From: a virus
Strand: one strand, 5' to 3'
IMG/VR virus record: IMGVR_UViG_3300044631_000507
Coordinates: 1-37,552 of that record
Length of the DNA stretch: 37,552 nt
Shown: positions 1 to 7,927 of the stretch, piece after piece
How positions within the stretch are numbered: position 1 is the first letter of the stretch
Layout of the letters: each line of letters opens with the position of its first letter
Notes under the pieces: model-generated
What the model was told of the DNA's origin: nothing
Databases searched by the model: none
The model's input: the letters and a program-made list of their open reading frames with translations, nothing else
Translations under genes and position numbers: made by a program

Positions 1-951
1 TGTCTTTGCAGCAGGTGTCTTCAAACCCTTCTTTTCTTTTTCGTATCTCTCGAAGATGAAGTCATACAACCCGTCAACGTGTTTCGGAATATCAGTAACA
101 CGCTCACCAGCTCTAATCTTGCTGTTATTGTAGGTATGAACTAGTGTAAGAAGTGTCTCATCCTTGTGTATTGCGTTTACAACAGTTGAGGGCATTCTCT
201 GGAACATTGTGCCAATCTGAGACAACTTAGAATCAAAGTCTTTTCTCTCGGCATCAGTGAATGTTGCAACACCTGTTACGTCCTTGAATGTTGCATCTTC
301 CATCCAACTACTCTGGTTTTTCTTGAACTTGTCTATAATTGGTTTGCCAAAGGTTGGCTTTAGTGTAGCAATTGTATCGCCTTCAAATGTGGTGTGCCAC
401 ACAATGCCAATATTGGCTCTTCTAATCTGTCTACCAAGCGCTGATTCTTTTTGTACAGCATAGACGATCGTGTTTGGGTGAAACGTAACGTAGTCAACAC
501 CGTCTATCTTTTCAAGCTTGAGACTATCGCTTGTGAACATGATGTCTCCCTGGTATACACCAGATGTTAGACCAAGTTTCTTGCACTCTGTGAATGCAAC
601 TTTTAGCTTGTTTGCAAGATCGCCTTGTGTGTCTGCATCAATGTCGGCATGTGAGTAATACAACTTAGGGTTCTTGTTGAAGATGCCCTTCTTTGCCACG
701 AAGAACTTTCCGTTCTCTGGATTGATACCCGCGATCAATGCTGGCGCACCATCGAACTTTACTGTTGCAACTGCCTTCTTTTGACCAGTACCCTGGGAAA
801 GCATGTCTCTAACATCACGCATGAAGTTGATTGCTTTACGGGTACCCTCTACGCCAAGGTCAAAAACTAGATCTTCGAGGTGAGTCATGTGACCTGCTTT
901 TACGCCAACAACTGCTTCTGCCTCTACTAGGAATGATTTGAAAGTTTTCAT
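1..951 (-). CDS. Conserved T4-like phage protein with nucleotidyltransferase-like motifs (C-terminus beyond window)
   Basis: The ATG at 951 opens a frame that stays open for 317 codons to the left edge, so the C-terminus is missing. It overlaps the upstream stop by ATGA. I recognise it as one of the conserved unknown proteins of T4-like phages (I believe the DUF6267 group). Residues 65-68 read K-F-D-G, followed by APA. Residues 86-89 read AKKG and residues 133-136 read YQGD. These match in order and spacing the motif I lysine (KxDG), a motif Ia-like element and the motif III acidic position of RNA/DNA ligases, compared with EKLDG and LQGEL in the true RNA ligase at 12261-13301. No clear motif IV/V is visible in the part present. 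The fold assignment is inference; the gene itself is certain. Confidence 0.85.
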   Translation of the reverse strand, partial: MKTFKSFLVEAEAVVGVKAGHMTHLEDLVFDLGVEGTRKAINFMRDVRDMLSQGTGQKKAVATVKFDGAPALIAGINPENGKFFVAKKGIFNKNPKLYYSHADIDADTQGDLANKLKVAFTECKKLGLTSGVYQGDIMFTSDSLKLEKIDGVDYVTFHPNTIVYAVQKESALGRQIRRANIGIVWHTTFEGDTIATLKPTFGKPIIDKFKKNQSSWMEDATFKDVTGVATFTDAERKDFDSKLSQIGTMFQRMPSTVVNAIHKDETLLTLVHTYNNSKIRAGERVTDIPKHVDGLYDFIFERYEKEKKGLKTPAAKT

Positions 952-1682
952 ATGTTTACAATAACCGCATTAGAAGGTGTTTTGTCTTGTACAACAATTC
1001 TACCTGCCGAGTCTCCTCTGCTTGGGCTCTTGCCGTAAATTTTAGGAGAGCCGTCTTTGTCTTTAGATGTAGGATCAAATCGTTGATCCTCTCTTCTGGC
1101 TCTTAGTCTAAAGTAAAGTTCATGCTCCTCGGCATATTTTTTAGCAGGGGTTATCTCTGTATCGCCAAACGTTAGTTCGTTCTTTGCTTGGTCGTATGTT
1201 GCTCTAACATCCATTGTACCCACGAACATGTAGTCTATAGGACCACCCATCTTCTTGTTTCCAACGACAATTTTTACTTTGTCGGCACTGCCAATTTTTC
1301 CGTATACGTCAGGTACTTTATCGCCAGGTTGTAATTTCAACTTCTTTGATAGGTGGTTAAATGCAGATGTCATGAACTTCTTTGCAATACCAGGAACTGC
1401 CAATTCTAATCCTGACAATCCACCACCCGCAAGAGATGGTGCTGACTTGCCTTTACAAGAAAGTCCTATTTCATCTTCGCCATGTATACCTAAAAGAACA
1501 TCAATATAAGGTTCGGACCCACCCTGTTGTCTTAGATGTGTAGCTTTTCTTGCCGAGGTGACACTAGAAATTTTTGTTTTACCCGCAACAACAGTGATAG
1601 GATTTCCTTTATTTTTCTTTACTGCGTCAGAAACGGCTTTTACTATGCCGTTCTCTTGTCGTTCTGCTGCTTCGCCCGCCAT
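948..1682 (-). CDS. Conserved phage protein of unknown function, possible divergent nuclease
   Basis: 244 residues, with start codon overlapping the stop of the 1682-2371 gene (TAATG) and stop overlapping the next start (ATGA), so it is translationally coupled in a three-gene set. Residues 61-77 run D-V-L-L..E-D-E-I-G-L-S-C-K, followed by the glycine-rich APSLAGGG at 81-88. An acidic residue on a predicted strand followed by a hydrophobic strand ending in K is what a degenerate PD-(D/E)XK site looks like, but the second acidic position is not in the usual place, so this is only a suggestion. The C-terminal third is very rich in K, R, D and E. No membrane segment or signal peptide. I do not recognise a named family. 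Confidence 0.8.
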   Translation of the reverse strand: MAGEAAERQENGIVKAVSDAVKKNKGNPITVVAGKTKISSVTSARKATHLRQQGGSEPYIDVLLGIHGEDEIGLSCKGKSAPSLAGGGLSGLELAVPGIAKKFMTSAFNHLSKKLKLQPGDKVPDVYGKIGSADKVKIVVGNKKMGGPIDYMFVGTMDVRATYDQAKNELTFGDTEITPAKKYAEEHELYFRLRARREDQRFDPTSKDKDGSPKIYGKSPSRGDSAGRIVVQDKTPSNAVIVNI

Positions 1683-2371
1683 TATTTCTTCTCCGCTGGT
1701 TCTGCGTCTAGATCATGATGCGATTTATCTGCATCCTTAAGAGACATAACTATCAAAGCACCGTATTTCTTCTTGCCGCCTTTGTCTGTGCCTCTGTACT
1801 TCATTCTAGCACGTAATTGAGTCTTACCTTCTAGTTCAGGTGAACCCAATCCAGCTGCGTCATTACCTGTGTGGTAGAAGCCATGTCCACCACCAATTTG
1901 AATGTAGTCTGTTTTGCGATCCTTGCCGTAGTGTGCCTTTATTGGCTCGGCATCATGGTGGTCGTGGTAGACGTTACCTTGTTGGAGATCTGAGTCGTAA
2001 TCACCAGTAGGCTTACCCCACTTCTGGTTTATCTTCTTGAGAAAGCCAGTAGAAAGAATTGCGTCTGCGGTGTGTGGATACTTTGTCTTGGACCTGGGGG
2101 AAATGTCCCACTTTGCACCATCATGCTTAAGTTCAAGCTGACCAAACATGGCTTTGTGGTCTGCTTTTACTTCCAGGTTGTGCTCTTTGCCGTTGTGGCG
2201 GAACTTGGCGTCGGGAGCATCTGCAGATGAACCAGCAGTTTTTGCGTCTTTATCGGCTTTGCCGTGCTTCTTTAGCTTATCGTTGACTACTACTTCGTAA
2301 TCACGACCGCCTTGACCAACTGCTTCAGCAAGAGCTCTTGCGTAAAGAAAATCTTTGAATCGTTCGAACAT
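1682..2371 (-). CDS. PD-(D/E)XK nuclease-like phage protein
   Basis: 229 residues. Residues 53-69 contain P53-D54, then twelve residues later E67-V-K69, and Q78 in FGQLEL. This is the P-D..(D/E)-x-K core plus downstream Q seen in many phage nucleases of the PD-(D/E)XK superfamily. The middle has a histidine-rich stretch (YHDHHD) and a glycine/histidine segment (GGGHGFYHTG); the C-terminus is basic then acidic. It heads a coupled set with the two genes downstream and follows helicase 41, with a strong hairpin and an embedded late promoter directly before its start. A DNA-processing job late in infection is plausible. It could instead be a structural protein with a chance motif. Confidence 0.7.
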   Translation of the reverse strand: MFERFKDFLYARALAEAVGQGGRDYEVVVNDKLKKHGKADKDAKTAGSSADAPDAKFRHNGKEHNLEVKADHKAMFGQLELKHDGAKWDISPRSKTKYPHTADAILSTGFLKKINQKWGKPTGDYDSDLQQGNVYHDHHDAEPIKAHYGKDRKTDYIQIGGGHGFYHTGNDAAGLGSPELEGKTQLRARMKYRGTDKGGKKKYGALIVMSLKDADKSHHDLDAEPAEKK

Positions 2372-2373
2372 AG

Positions 2374-2414
2374 AAGAATCCCATAAATGTATCTCTACTA
2401 TTTATGGGATTCTT
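2374..2414 (-). promoter_or_regulatory. Late promoter embedded in a ribosome-site-masking hairpin
   Basis: On the minus strand a perfect 15-bp inverted repeat (arms 2400-2414 and 2374-2388, 11-base loop) ends two bases before the ATG at 2371. The upstream arm contains CATAAATA (2394-2407 region), one mismatch from the T4 late promoter TATAAATA. Transcripts arriving from gene 41 would fold the start region into the stem; transcripts starting at the late promoter would begin near the loop and lack the first arm. This is the arrangement known for T4 genes e, soc and 49. Confidence 0.7.
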
Positions 2415-2417
2415 GGT

Positions 2418-3812
2418 TTAGAAGATGAAGCCTTCTGTTTTCAATCGCTTACCAAATTTAGAATTATCGAACATCGGAGCATCATCTTCTTCTTGCTTAC
2501 CCGAGTCCGATATGTTCTTCTGGGCGGATTGCTCAACATCGTAGAATTTCATTCTACTGGCATCAAGCCCAACAACGAACCGCTTGTACATGTTTGGATC
2601 GCCGTACCTGTTCTTTAGCTGTTTCACGAGTACTTGATTAAGCTGGTCCAGTTCCTCTGTACGAATCAATGCAAGGTACAAATCTAAGGAATGTACCAAG
2701 CCAATTGATTCTGACGTATCAGTCATCTCAACATCCGAACTATCAATACCACCTCGGTTCAACTGTGTGGCAGTTAGAATGGGAAACTTGTATTCTTGCG
2801 CAATCGCTCGAATCTCCTCGGCGATGCTCTTGATAATCGTATATGAATTTGCATTGGACGAATTCCTAATACGCTGAGACGAGCAGATATTTAGGTAGTC
2901 GATAACAACAAGATCTGGGATGAAGTTTTTCTTTGCCTTCAGTTCCTCAATCAATGCCCGGAAATGTCCAGCGTGTGCGGATCCGGTAGGATATTCCTTG
3001 ACAACCAATCGCCCTTGCGTCTTGTCACGAATGCGCTGTACTCTGCTATCGAAAGTAGCCTTATCAAGACTCCTTAGATTTTGAATGGGTGTGTTGAATA
3101 GATTAGCATCAATACGTTCCGCGATGCGCTCTTCACTCATTTCCATCGTGATATAAAGAACGTTCTTACCCTGCATCAACGTGGCTGCGGATATGTGACA
3201 CATCATGAGACTCTTACCACCACCCGTTTTACTGGCAATTGCTGTTAGAGTAGACTTACGTAGCCCCACTCCTCCGGTAATTCGGTTCAGTAGATCAAGA
3301 TCAAACTTGATGCCTTCTTCTTTCTTGTTATAGAAGTCATAACGAGCATCGGAATCTTCCAAGTAGTCATGCCCGACTTGCATATCGAATGTAACAGCAA
3401 GTGCTTCCTGCAACAAAGACGGAATTGCGTCCTCTGTGTGTTTAGTGTCGTTACCCTCGATAATTTGAATGCTATTTAGGATTGCAATGAATACGGCTCT
3501 TTTCTGGAAGAATTTTTCCGTTTCATGCAACAACCAATCAGTATTCTTTTCGTTGTAAACCAGCCCATTCAACAGTTCTGGGATCTCTTTTGCTTCCTTC
3601 TGGGAGATGTCTTTTCTGTTAAGAACTTCAATCTCAATAATGTCCTTTGACGCTAGCTTGTTGTAATCAGAGAAAAACTTGATAATCTCCTTTACAATGA
3701 CTTGATCATTCCGAGCCTCGAAATATTCTGCCTTAATAAAAGGCATAACCTTTCGAGTGTAATCCTCATCAAAAATTAGACCAGCAATAATCTTGTCTTC
3801 TAAACGCATCAT
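2418..3812 (-). CDS. 41: Replicative DNA helicase, DnaB-like (gp41)
   Basis: 464 residues, close to the T4 gp41 length. The N-terminal third is the helical collar domain; the RecA-like motor starts near residue 165. Walker A is SKTGGGKS at about 194-201, with MEMSEER following as in DnaB helicases; Walker B is the LVVIDYLNI strand near 300. The C-terminus is the tail used for primase contact. It should unwind DNA 5'-3' on the lagging strand as a hexamer with primase and the 59-type loader, neither of which is in this window. It lies downstream of uvsX and two small genes. Its start ATGATG overlaps the stop of the preceding gene. Confidence 0.96.
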   Translation of the reverse strand: MMRLEDKIIAGLIFDEDYTRKVMPFIKAEYFEARNDQVIVKEIIKFFSDYNKLASKDIIEIEVLNRKDISQKEAKEIPELLNGLVYNEKNTDWLLHETEKFFQKRAVFIAILNSIQIIEGNDTKHTEDAIPSLLQEALAVTFDMQVGHDYLEDSDARYDFYNKKEEGIKFDLDLLNRITGGVGLRKSTLTAIASKTGGGKSLMMCHISAATLMQGKNVLYITMEMSEERIAERIDANLFNTPIQNLRSLDKATFDSRVQRIRDKTQGRLVVKEYPTGSAHAGHFRALIEELKAKKNFIPDLVVIDYLNICSSQRIRNSSNANSYTIIKSIAEEIRAIAQEYKFPILTATQLNRGGIDSSDVEMTDTSESIGLVHSLDLYLALIRTEELDQLNQVLVKQLKNRYGDPNMYKRFVVGLDASRMKFYDVEQSAQKNISDSGKQEEDDAPMFDNSKFGKRLKTEGFIF

Positions 3813-4111
3813 TCCTCGCTTGTTCCGCCTTTGAATACCAACTCTCGCTTTGAGATCTGCTCAGTGATAAGATGTACAAGATAGTCTCCCAGCATCTTTT
3901 CAAATGCAGGTAGCCTATCAGCACCGGGCTTCTCTCCTTCAATTATATCATATTCAAAAGATAGAGTCGCGCTTTCTTGCTTGTCGTCTTCATTGAATTT
4001 TACCTCACCATACTTGAAAGATAGATCAGAAAATTCGGAGTTGATAAATCTAATCTCGTATTCGGGTCTACCGTTGATTTCGATTTCTTTGATAGTTGTT
4101 TCAAACGTCAT
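3809..4111 (-). CDS. Small acidic phage protein, unknown function
   Basis: 100 residues starting MTFETTIKEIEING. A longer reading from 4222 exists, but its extra 37 codons lie wholly inside the 4101-4685 gene and look like out-of-frame sequence. The ATG at 4111 has an AGAGGAAC ribosome site and overlaps the upstream gene by 11 bases, the usual packing here. The protein is acidic, with alternating charged and aromatic residues suggesting a beta-rich fold (EYEIRFINSEF, ATLSFEYDII), and a helical C-terminus. It lies between the zinc-ribbon gene and helicase 41. I do not recognise the family. Confidence 0.75.
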   Translation of the reverse strand: MTFETTIKEIEINGRPEYEIRFINSEFSDLSFKYGEVKFNEDDKQESATLSFEYDIIEGEKPGADRLPAFEKMLGDYLVHLITEQISKRELVFKGGTSEE

Positions 4112-4685
4112 CTTGTTCCTCTTCGCGGTGTTGTTCTTTAGCATGTGTGGGACATAGGGTACTATGCCACCCATCACGATATACCTTACCCGGATTGCCA
4201 CAAACCTCGCAGGTCCTGGCACTCATTGAGTCTGCCATGTTTTCGATAGCTCTAACATATTCATCACCACCATCGTAGTAAAAACGCAAGGTACCAAATT
4301 TTTCCTTTACCTGAGTGGCAATAACTTGGGGACATGCGGCGCGAACTTGTCGTTCCTTGCCTCTTTCAAGACTTTCATGTGCTGTCTTTATCGTGTATTC
4401 CGATAATTCTTCTTTACGACTGTAGTTGTGATAGTGATAAAGACCAGCCATGTCGCCTTTCTTCGCTCGAGCCAATGCACGATTGAATTTTAGTGCATTG
4501 GCACGATCACGGCGAGAGTGATTTATGTGACCCTGAATGTTGGCACACATTGCATCAATGATGTTGAACCAACCATCACCAATTTCAAACCCCCAAGCCA
4601 TGCAGGTGTTTCGAATATCGCCGTAACGATCACGAAAGATCTTTGGATACTTCTTTACTAGAAATTCATCAAGTTCTTTTTTCAT
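4101..4685 (-). CDS. Zinc-ribbon phage protein, unknown function
   Basis: 194 residues. The C-terminal part has a clear metal site, C-E-V-C-G..C-P-T-H near residues 160-182, preceded by the phrase KEKFGTLRFYYDGGD, which I recognise from small proteins common in phages of many lineages. The N-terminal half is helical with WGFEIGDGWF. The start overlaps the uvsX stop (TAATG). The function is not known; the zinc ribbon would fit binding of nucleic acid or of a host protein. Confidence 0.8.
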   Translation of the reverse strand: MKKELDEFLVKKYPKIFRDRYGDIRNTCMAWGFEIGDGWFNIIDAMCANIQGHINHSRRDRANALKFNRALARAKKGDMAGLYHYHNYSRKEELSEYTIKTAHESLERGKERQVRAACPQVIATQVKEKFGTLRFYYDGGDEYVRAIENMADSMSARTCEVCGNPGKVYRDGWHSTLCPTHAKEQHREEEQDDV

Positions 4686-5752
4686 TATTCCTCCAACATC
4701 TCATCCAGTTCGGTATCAAGTGCTTCATCGGAAAGAATCGATGTGTTGCCTACTTGATACTTTGACTTTACCCAACCGCGAAAGGTAGGTTGTTGTAAAA
4801 CCCTTAACCAAAAATCAGATGAGTTAGTGTCCTTTTCACGGAACTTCTTATCCTCAACTTCACCGGTATCCATGTCTACTCTGGAGTACCAACCGTTAGA
4901 CGGTTTGATTACATGACCAGATTCCAGAGCCATGTCTAGTAGTCCTGACCAACGAGAGATACCGGCATCGTGCATAACAGTGATAGGAATCTTTGACTTC
5001 TCTCGGGAGAATCTGGACTTCTCGACGTTGATAACGAAGTTGTAACCAGTTACCTCTTGCCCATCCTTCTCTTGTTGTCGTCCAATGATAAAGATAGTGT
5101 TTGCACTGTAGTAGATTCCCGTTCCGCCCGAGACAATATCCTTGGGATACAGACCTTGTTCCTTGTACGTGTGATTGACTACAACCATTGGCAACTGCTT
5201 GATTGTTAGCTCGGGTGTCACCATACGAAACAAAGACTTCAGCTGCTTGGCACGACTCATATCCGCAACTGACTTTCCTTCCAACGCATCATCAACTTCC
5301 TTCTTGGATGCAATGTTACCCGCGGAATCAAGTGCAATGAATACCTTGTCGCCGCGCTTAATCTCGCTTAACTGCTTCATGATATCAAACTTTAGCTCTT
5401 CGATGTTAGCAACCGGAGTATGCAATACGCGCTTCAGATCAATACCAAAAGATTCAAAGTAGGACTGAGGAGAGCCGAACTCAGAGTCATAAAACAATGC
5501 GATTGCATCTTTGTGCTTATCGAGATATGCCTTCATCATTAGCAGAGTAAAACTCGTCTTGAAGTGCTTGGAAGGACCAGCGAATACAATCAAGCCCGAA
5601 CCAAATCCACCGTCTAACTCACCAGTCAATGCAACATTGATTGCCGGCACCGAGGTAACTACCTTGTCGCCTTCATCAAAAAACTTTGACTCAGATAGAA
5701 TAGCCGTCTCTTTTATTGTGCTATTCTTCTTTAGTTTATCCATCAAACTCAT
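4685..5752 (-). CDS. uvsX: UvsX RecA-like recombinase
   Basis: 355 residues. Walker A reads GPSKHFKTS at 59-67, the UvsX form of the RecA P-loop, with the FYDSEFG element after it. Walker B is KVFIALDSAGN near 140-150. It forms the presynaptic filament on single-stranded DNA and drives strand exchange for recombination-dependent replication, loaded by UvsY (28994-29431) and opposed by UvsW. The start ATG at 5752 has a GAAAGGAA ribosome site. It follows the second polymerase fragment by ten bases, keeping the 43-uvsX-41 order of T4-like phages. Confidence 0.97.
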   Translation of the reverse strand: MSLMDKLKKNSTIKETAILSESKFFDEGDKVVTSVPAINVALTGELDGGFGSGLIVFAGPSKHFKTSFTLLMMKAYLDKHKDAIALFYDSEFGSPQSYFESFGIDLKRVLHTPVANIEELKFDIMKQLSEIKRGDKVFIALDSAGNIASKKEVDDALEGKSVADMSRAKQLKSLFRMVTPELTIKQLPMVVVNHTYKEQGLYPKDIVSGGTGIYYSANTIFIIGRQQEKDGQEVTGYNFVINVEKSRFSREKSKIPITVMHDAGISRWSGLLDMALESGHVIKPSNGWYSRVDMDTGEVEDKKFREKDTNSSDFWLRVLQQPTFRGWVKSKYQVGNTSILSDEALDTELDEMLEE

Positions 5753-5762
5753 TGTATTCCTT

Positions 5763-7112
5763 TCAATTGAAAAAATCTTCTAGCGAACTACGTTCTTCTG
5801 CTGACCAACCTAGCGGATCTAGCATTGTCTGCATAGATTCAACAAAGGACTTCTGAAACATTGTATCCTTATCCACGTAGTCTGTCAACCCAAATTCTAA
5901 AGGTAACTTATCAATGAAGCCAATGACATTCTCATGGAACTTATTTGGGAGTCTAAGATAGACAAACTTCATCTTAGATCCTTCTTTGATAAACTCATAC
6001 TTACCCTCAAGCCCAAGTTTCTTGATGTAGTGATTGTACAGCAGCGCACCGCGGACATGAATAGGGCACCCCTTTGTATATATTGGGGAACCCGAGTATT
6101 GCTTGAGTCCGTTCACACCACGCGGGAATGCAATAGCCTCGATTGGTTCGATAAGGTACTTTGCCTGATACTCCGCAATAAACTTCTGTACACTAGACTG
6201 CGTACCATACAGAACCTGCTTGACCCCTGCCTTGAGTGTAGTTCTAACAACAGCGGGAGTAGATGAACGAACCAGTTCCAAACCAGTAACCTTAATCTTT
6301 GGTTCCTTATACTGCACACCCTCTGAGTTATGAACGCTCATGGCATACCGCTTCTTTGCAACAAAGATGGCAACATCCGCGATAACCTCACGCTTCATGA
6401 TCAACTTCTGTTGATATGCATTCATGTAGTCGGCAAGTTCTTGATACGACTTGTTGATCACCTTCTGCATAACCTCGCCGGCAAACTTATCAACAAACTT
6501 TACGATGTCCTCGGTAGACTTAGACCCCTGAGTCTGTTCAACTACCTTTGCCAGTGTAAAGTAACAGGAATCGGTATCATTGTAGATACAGTAATCTACA
6601 TCCTTGGTCTTACACGCCTTGTTTAGAAACTCATTTAACGCACGTGATACCCAACGGATAGCCAACTGACCAGATGTAGTAATACCCTCTGCCATTCGAA
6701 GGTCGTAGTATCTAAAGTAAGGGCTAGCAAGTGCTCCATAAACCGAATTCATCTGAATCTTGCGAGCCATTTGTAGGTTATAGAGCCTACTAATTTCAGG
6801 AACCAATTTAGGATCCTTTGTGGTGTCATACTCTTGCTCTAACGTCAACATCTGCTTCTTGAAGATGGCTCGCTCACTAAAAATACGATTTACTTGAACG
6901 GGGATAAAACCTTGTTTCTCTTTTCTGTATAACGAACCATTAGCTGCCAGGGAAACATTTGCTAAATTTAGCAATGTGATAGATTCATTGCTCAACTTCT
7001 TGTCCAAAAGACAGTCAACACCATATTGCAATTCTTTTTGGAATTGCCCTGTTGTTATAAACGTCCTAAGGCTATTCAACTCTTCCTTCGACAAATTCTT
7101 TATATTCTTCAT
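5763..7112 (-). CDS. 43: DNA polymerase B-family, C-terminal fragment (gp43 part 2)
   Basis: 449 residues carrying the second half of the T4 gp43 palm, fingers and thumb. SLYRKEKQGFIP starts the recognisable homology near residue 60; motif B is KIQMNSVYGALAS at 118-130; motif C is DTDS at 179-182; KKRYAM follows. The exonuclease domain and motif A are on the separate fragment at 7928-9244. The frame is open upstream to 7163, but the ATG at 7112 has an AGAGGCG ribosome site, and that site and start lie inside the 3' end of the HNH gene, overlapping it by 41 bases. The two halves must meet as proteins to make an active enzyme, as reported for split gene 43 in some Aeromonas T4-like phages. Confidence 0.93.
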   Translation of the reverse strand: MKNIKNLSKEELNSLRTFITTGQFQKELQYGVDCLLDKKLSNESITLLNLANVSLAANGSLYRKEKQGFIPVQVNRIFSERAIFKKQMLTLEQEYDTTKDPKLVPEISRLYNLQMARKIQMNSVYGALASPYFRYYDLRMAEGITTSGQLAIRWVSRALNEFLNKACKTKDVDYCIYNDTDSCYFTLAKVVEQTQGSKSTEDIVKFVDKFAGEVMQKVINKSYQELADYMNAYQQKLIMKREVIADVAIFVAKKRYAMSVHNSEGVQYKEPKIKVTGLELVRSSTPAVVRTTLKAGVKQVLYGTQSSVQKFIAEYQAKYLIEPIEAIAFPRGVNGLKQYSGSPIYTKGCPIHVRGALLYNHYIKKLGLEGKYEFIKEGSKMKFVYLRLPNKFHENVIGFIDKLPLEFGLTDYVDKDTMFQKSFVESMQTMLDPLGWSAEERSSLEDFFN

Positions 7113-7854
7113 ATGTTTCGCCTCTTGCTTTAAGAGCCCTTGTGATGTTACCACCCAAACCATGTTTGCGGTAAAGTGTACCTTTATTATAAAAGGCTTT
7201 TAGTTTTTGTGCAAATTGTTCTTTTGACATTGCTCGCCATTTTTCTGGCGTTTTCTTGCGACTTTCAGAAATAGATTTTATTGTTTCTGAAGCATGTGGT
7301 CCGTTTTTGTAACCGCCGGGTCGATGGTTTATTCCTGGTAAACCTTGGCTTCTTCTTTTTTCTATGTTTTGATTTCTTGCCAACCTAGCAGTTTCAACAA
7401 TCTCTTGTTTTGATTTTTGAGAGCCCATGAAAGATTTCCCTTTCATGTCTTTCCTTGCTTTCCCTTGTTTTGATTGAGAGATTTTCTCTCTCGATTCATT
7501 TGTTTTTGCTGGGTTGTTATCGCCTTTGATTGCAGTTGAGTTTATTCTTCGCAACTCTTCTAGAACTCTAGAATTGATTAGTATGTTCCTCCCAGAAACT
7601 TTTACTGTTCCCATCATTCTATATGCTTTACCCAATTTTATGCTATAAGAATGTGTTTCGCCATACCGTTTCTTTGCAATAGCATAAAGTAATCTGTGCA
7701 ATACAAAATGCTCGCGAGCAGTAACAACTATGGTTTTATCATTCTTACCAAAAATACATTGTGGAAAATAATGATGTTTTTCAGTATAACCTTCAACTGA
7801 TGCTCGATTCTTTGCTTTCTTCACTAGCGATGTGTAAATTTTTAGGTAGTTCAT
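7072..7854 (-). CDS. HNH homing endonuclease inserted in DNA polymerase gene 43
   Basis: 260 residues. The HNH nuclease core is near residues 20-55: EKHHYFPQC, then an asparagine loop (GKND), then REHFVLH. Downstream, residues 110-200 hold repeated basic segments with the SREKISQSKQGK pattern of NUMOD3-type DNA-binding modules. It lies between the two halves of gene 43 and has its own late promoter and a hairpin ahead of its start. Only 73 bases separate it from the first polymerase half and its end overlaps the second, so there is no room for a group I intron core. It is therefore a free-standing homing gene that has split its target. Confidence 0.92.
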   Translation of the reverse strand: MNYLKIYTSLVKKAKNRASVEGYTEKHHYFPQCIFGKNDKTIVVTAREHFVLHRLLYAIAKKRYGETHSYSIKLGKAYRMMGTVKVSGRNILINSRVLEELRRINSTAIKGDNNPAKTNESREKISQSKQGKARKDMKGKSFMGSQKSKQEIVETARLARNQNIEKRRSQGLPGINHRPGGYKNGPHASETIKSISESRKKTPEKWRAMSKEQFAQKLKAFYNKGTLYRKHGLGGNITRALKARGETYEEYKEFVEGRVE

Positions 7855-7863
7855 TTGTAATCC

Positions 7864-7926
7864 TTTGACCTTTAGTGCCTTTATTATTTATAAAATACTG
7901 GCGCGCTAAAGGCATTGAAGGTCAAA
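7864..7926 (-). promoter_or_regulatory. Late promoter in the loop of a hairpin before the HNH gene
   Basis: The minus strand carries TATAAATA (plus-strand 7885-7892), a perfect T4 late promoter. It is flanked by a long inverted repeat: 9 bp (7864-7872 with 7918-7926) plus 8 bp (7876-7883 with 7907-7914) with a 3x3 internal mismatch. The mRNA 3' arm runs into the AAAGGA ribosome site of the HNH gene. Read-through RNA from the polymerase gene should hide that site; RNA from the late promoter lacks the first arm. Confidence 0.75.
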
Positions 7927-7927
7927 A

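Noticed and set aside
4112-4222. N-terminal extension of the 3809-4111 protein
   Set aside because: It is the out-of-frame reading of the zinc-ribbon gene; a good ribosome site marks the internal start.
7072-7927. Group I intron in gene 43
   Set aside because: Only 73 bases of non-coding sequence flank the HNH gene, too little for an intron core, and the downstream half has its own ribosome site.
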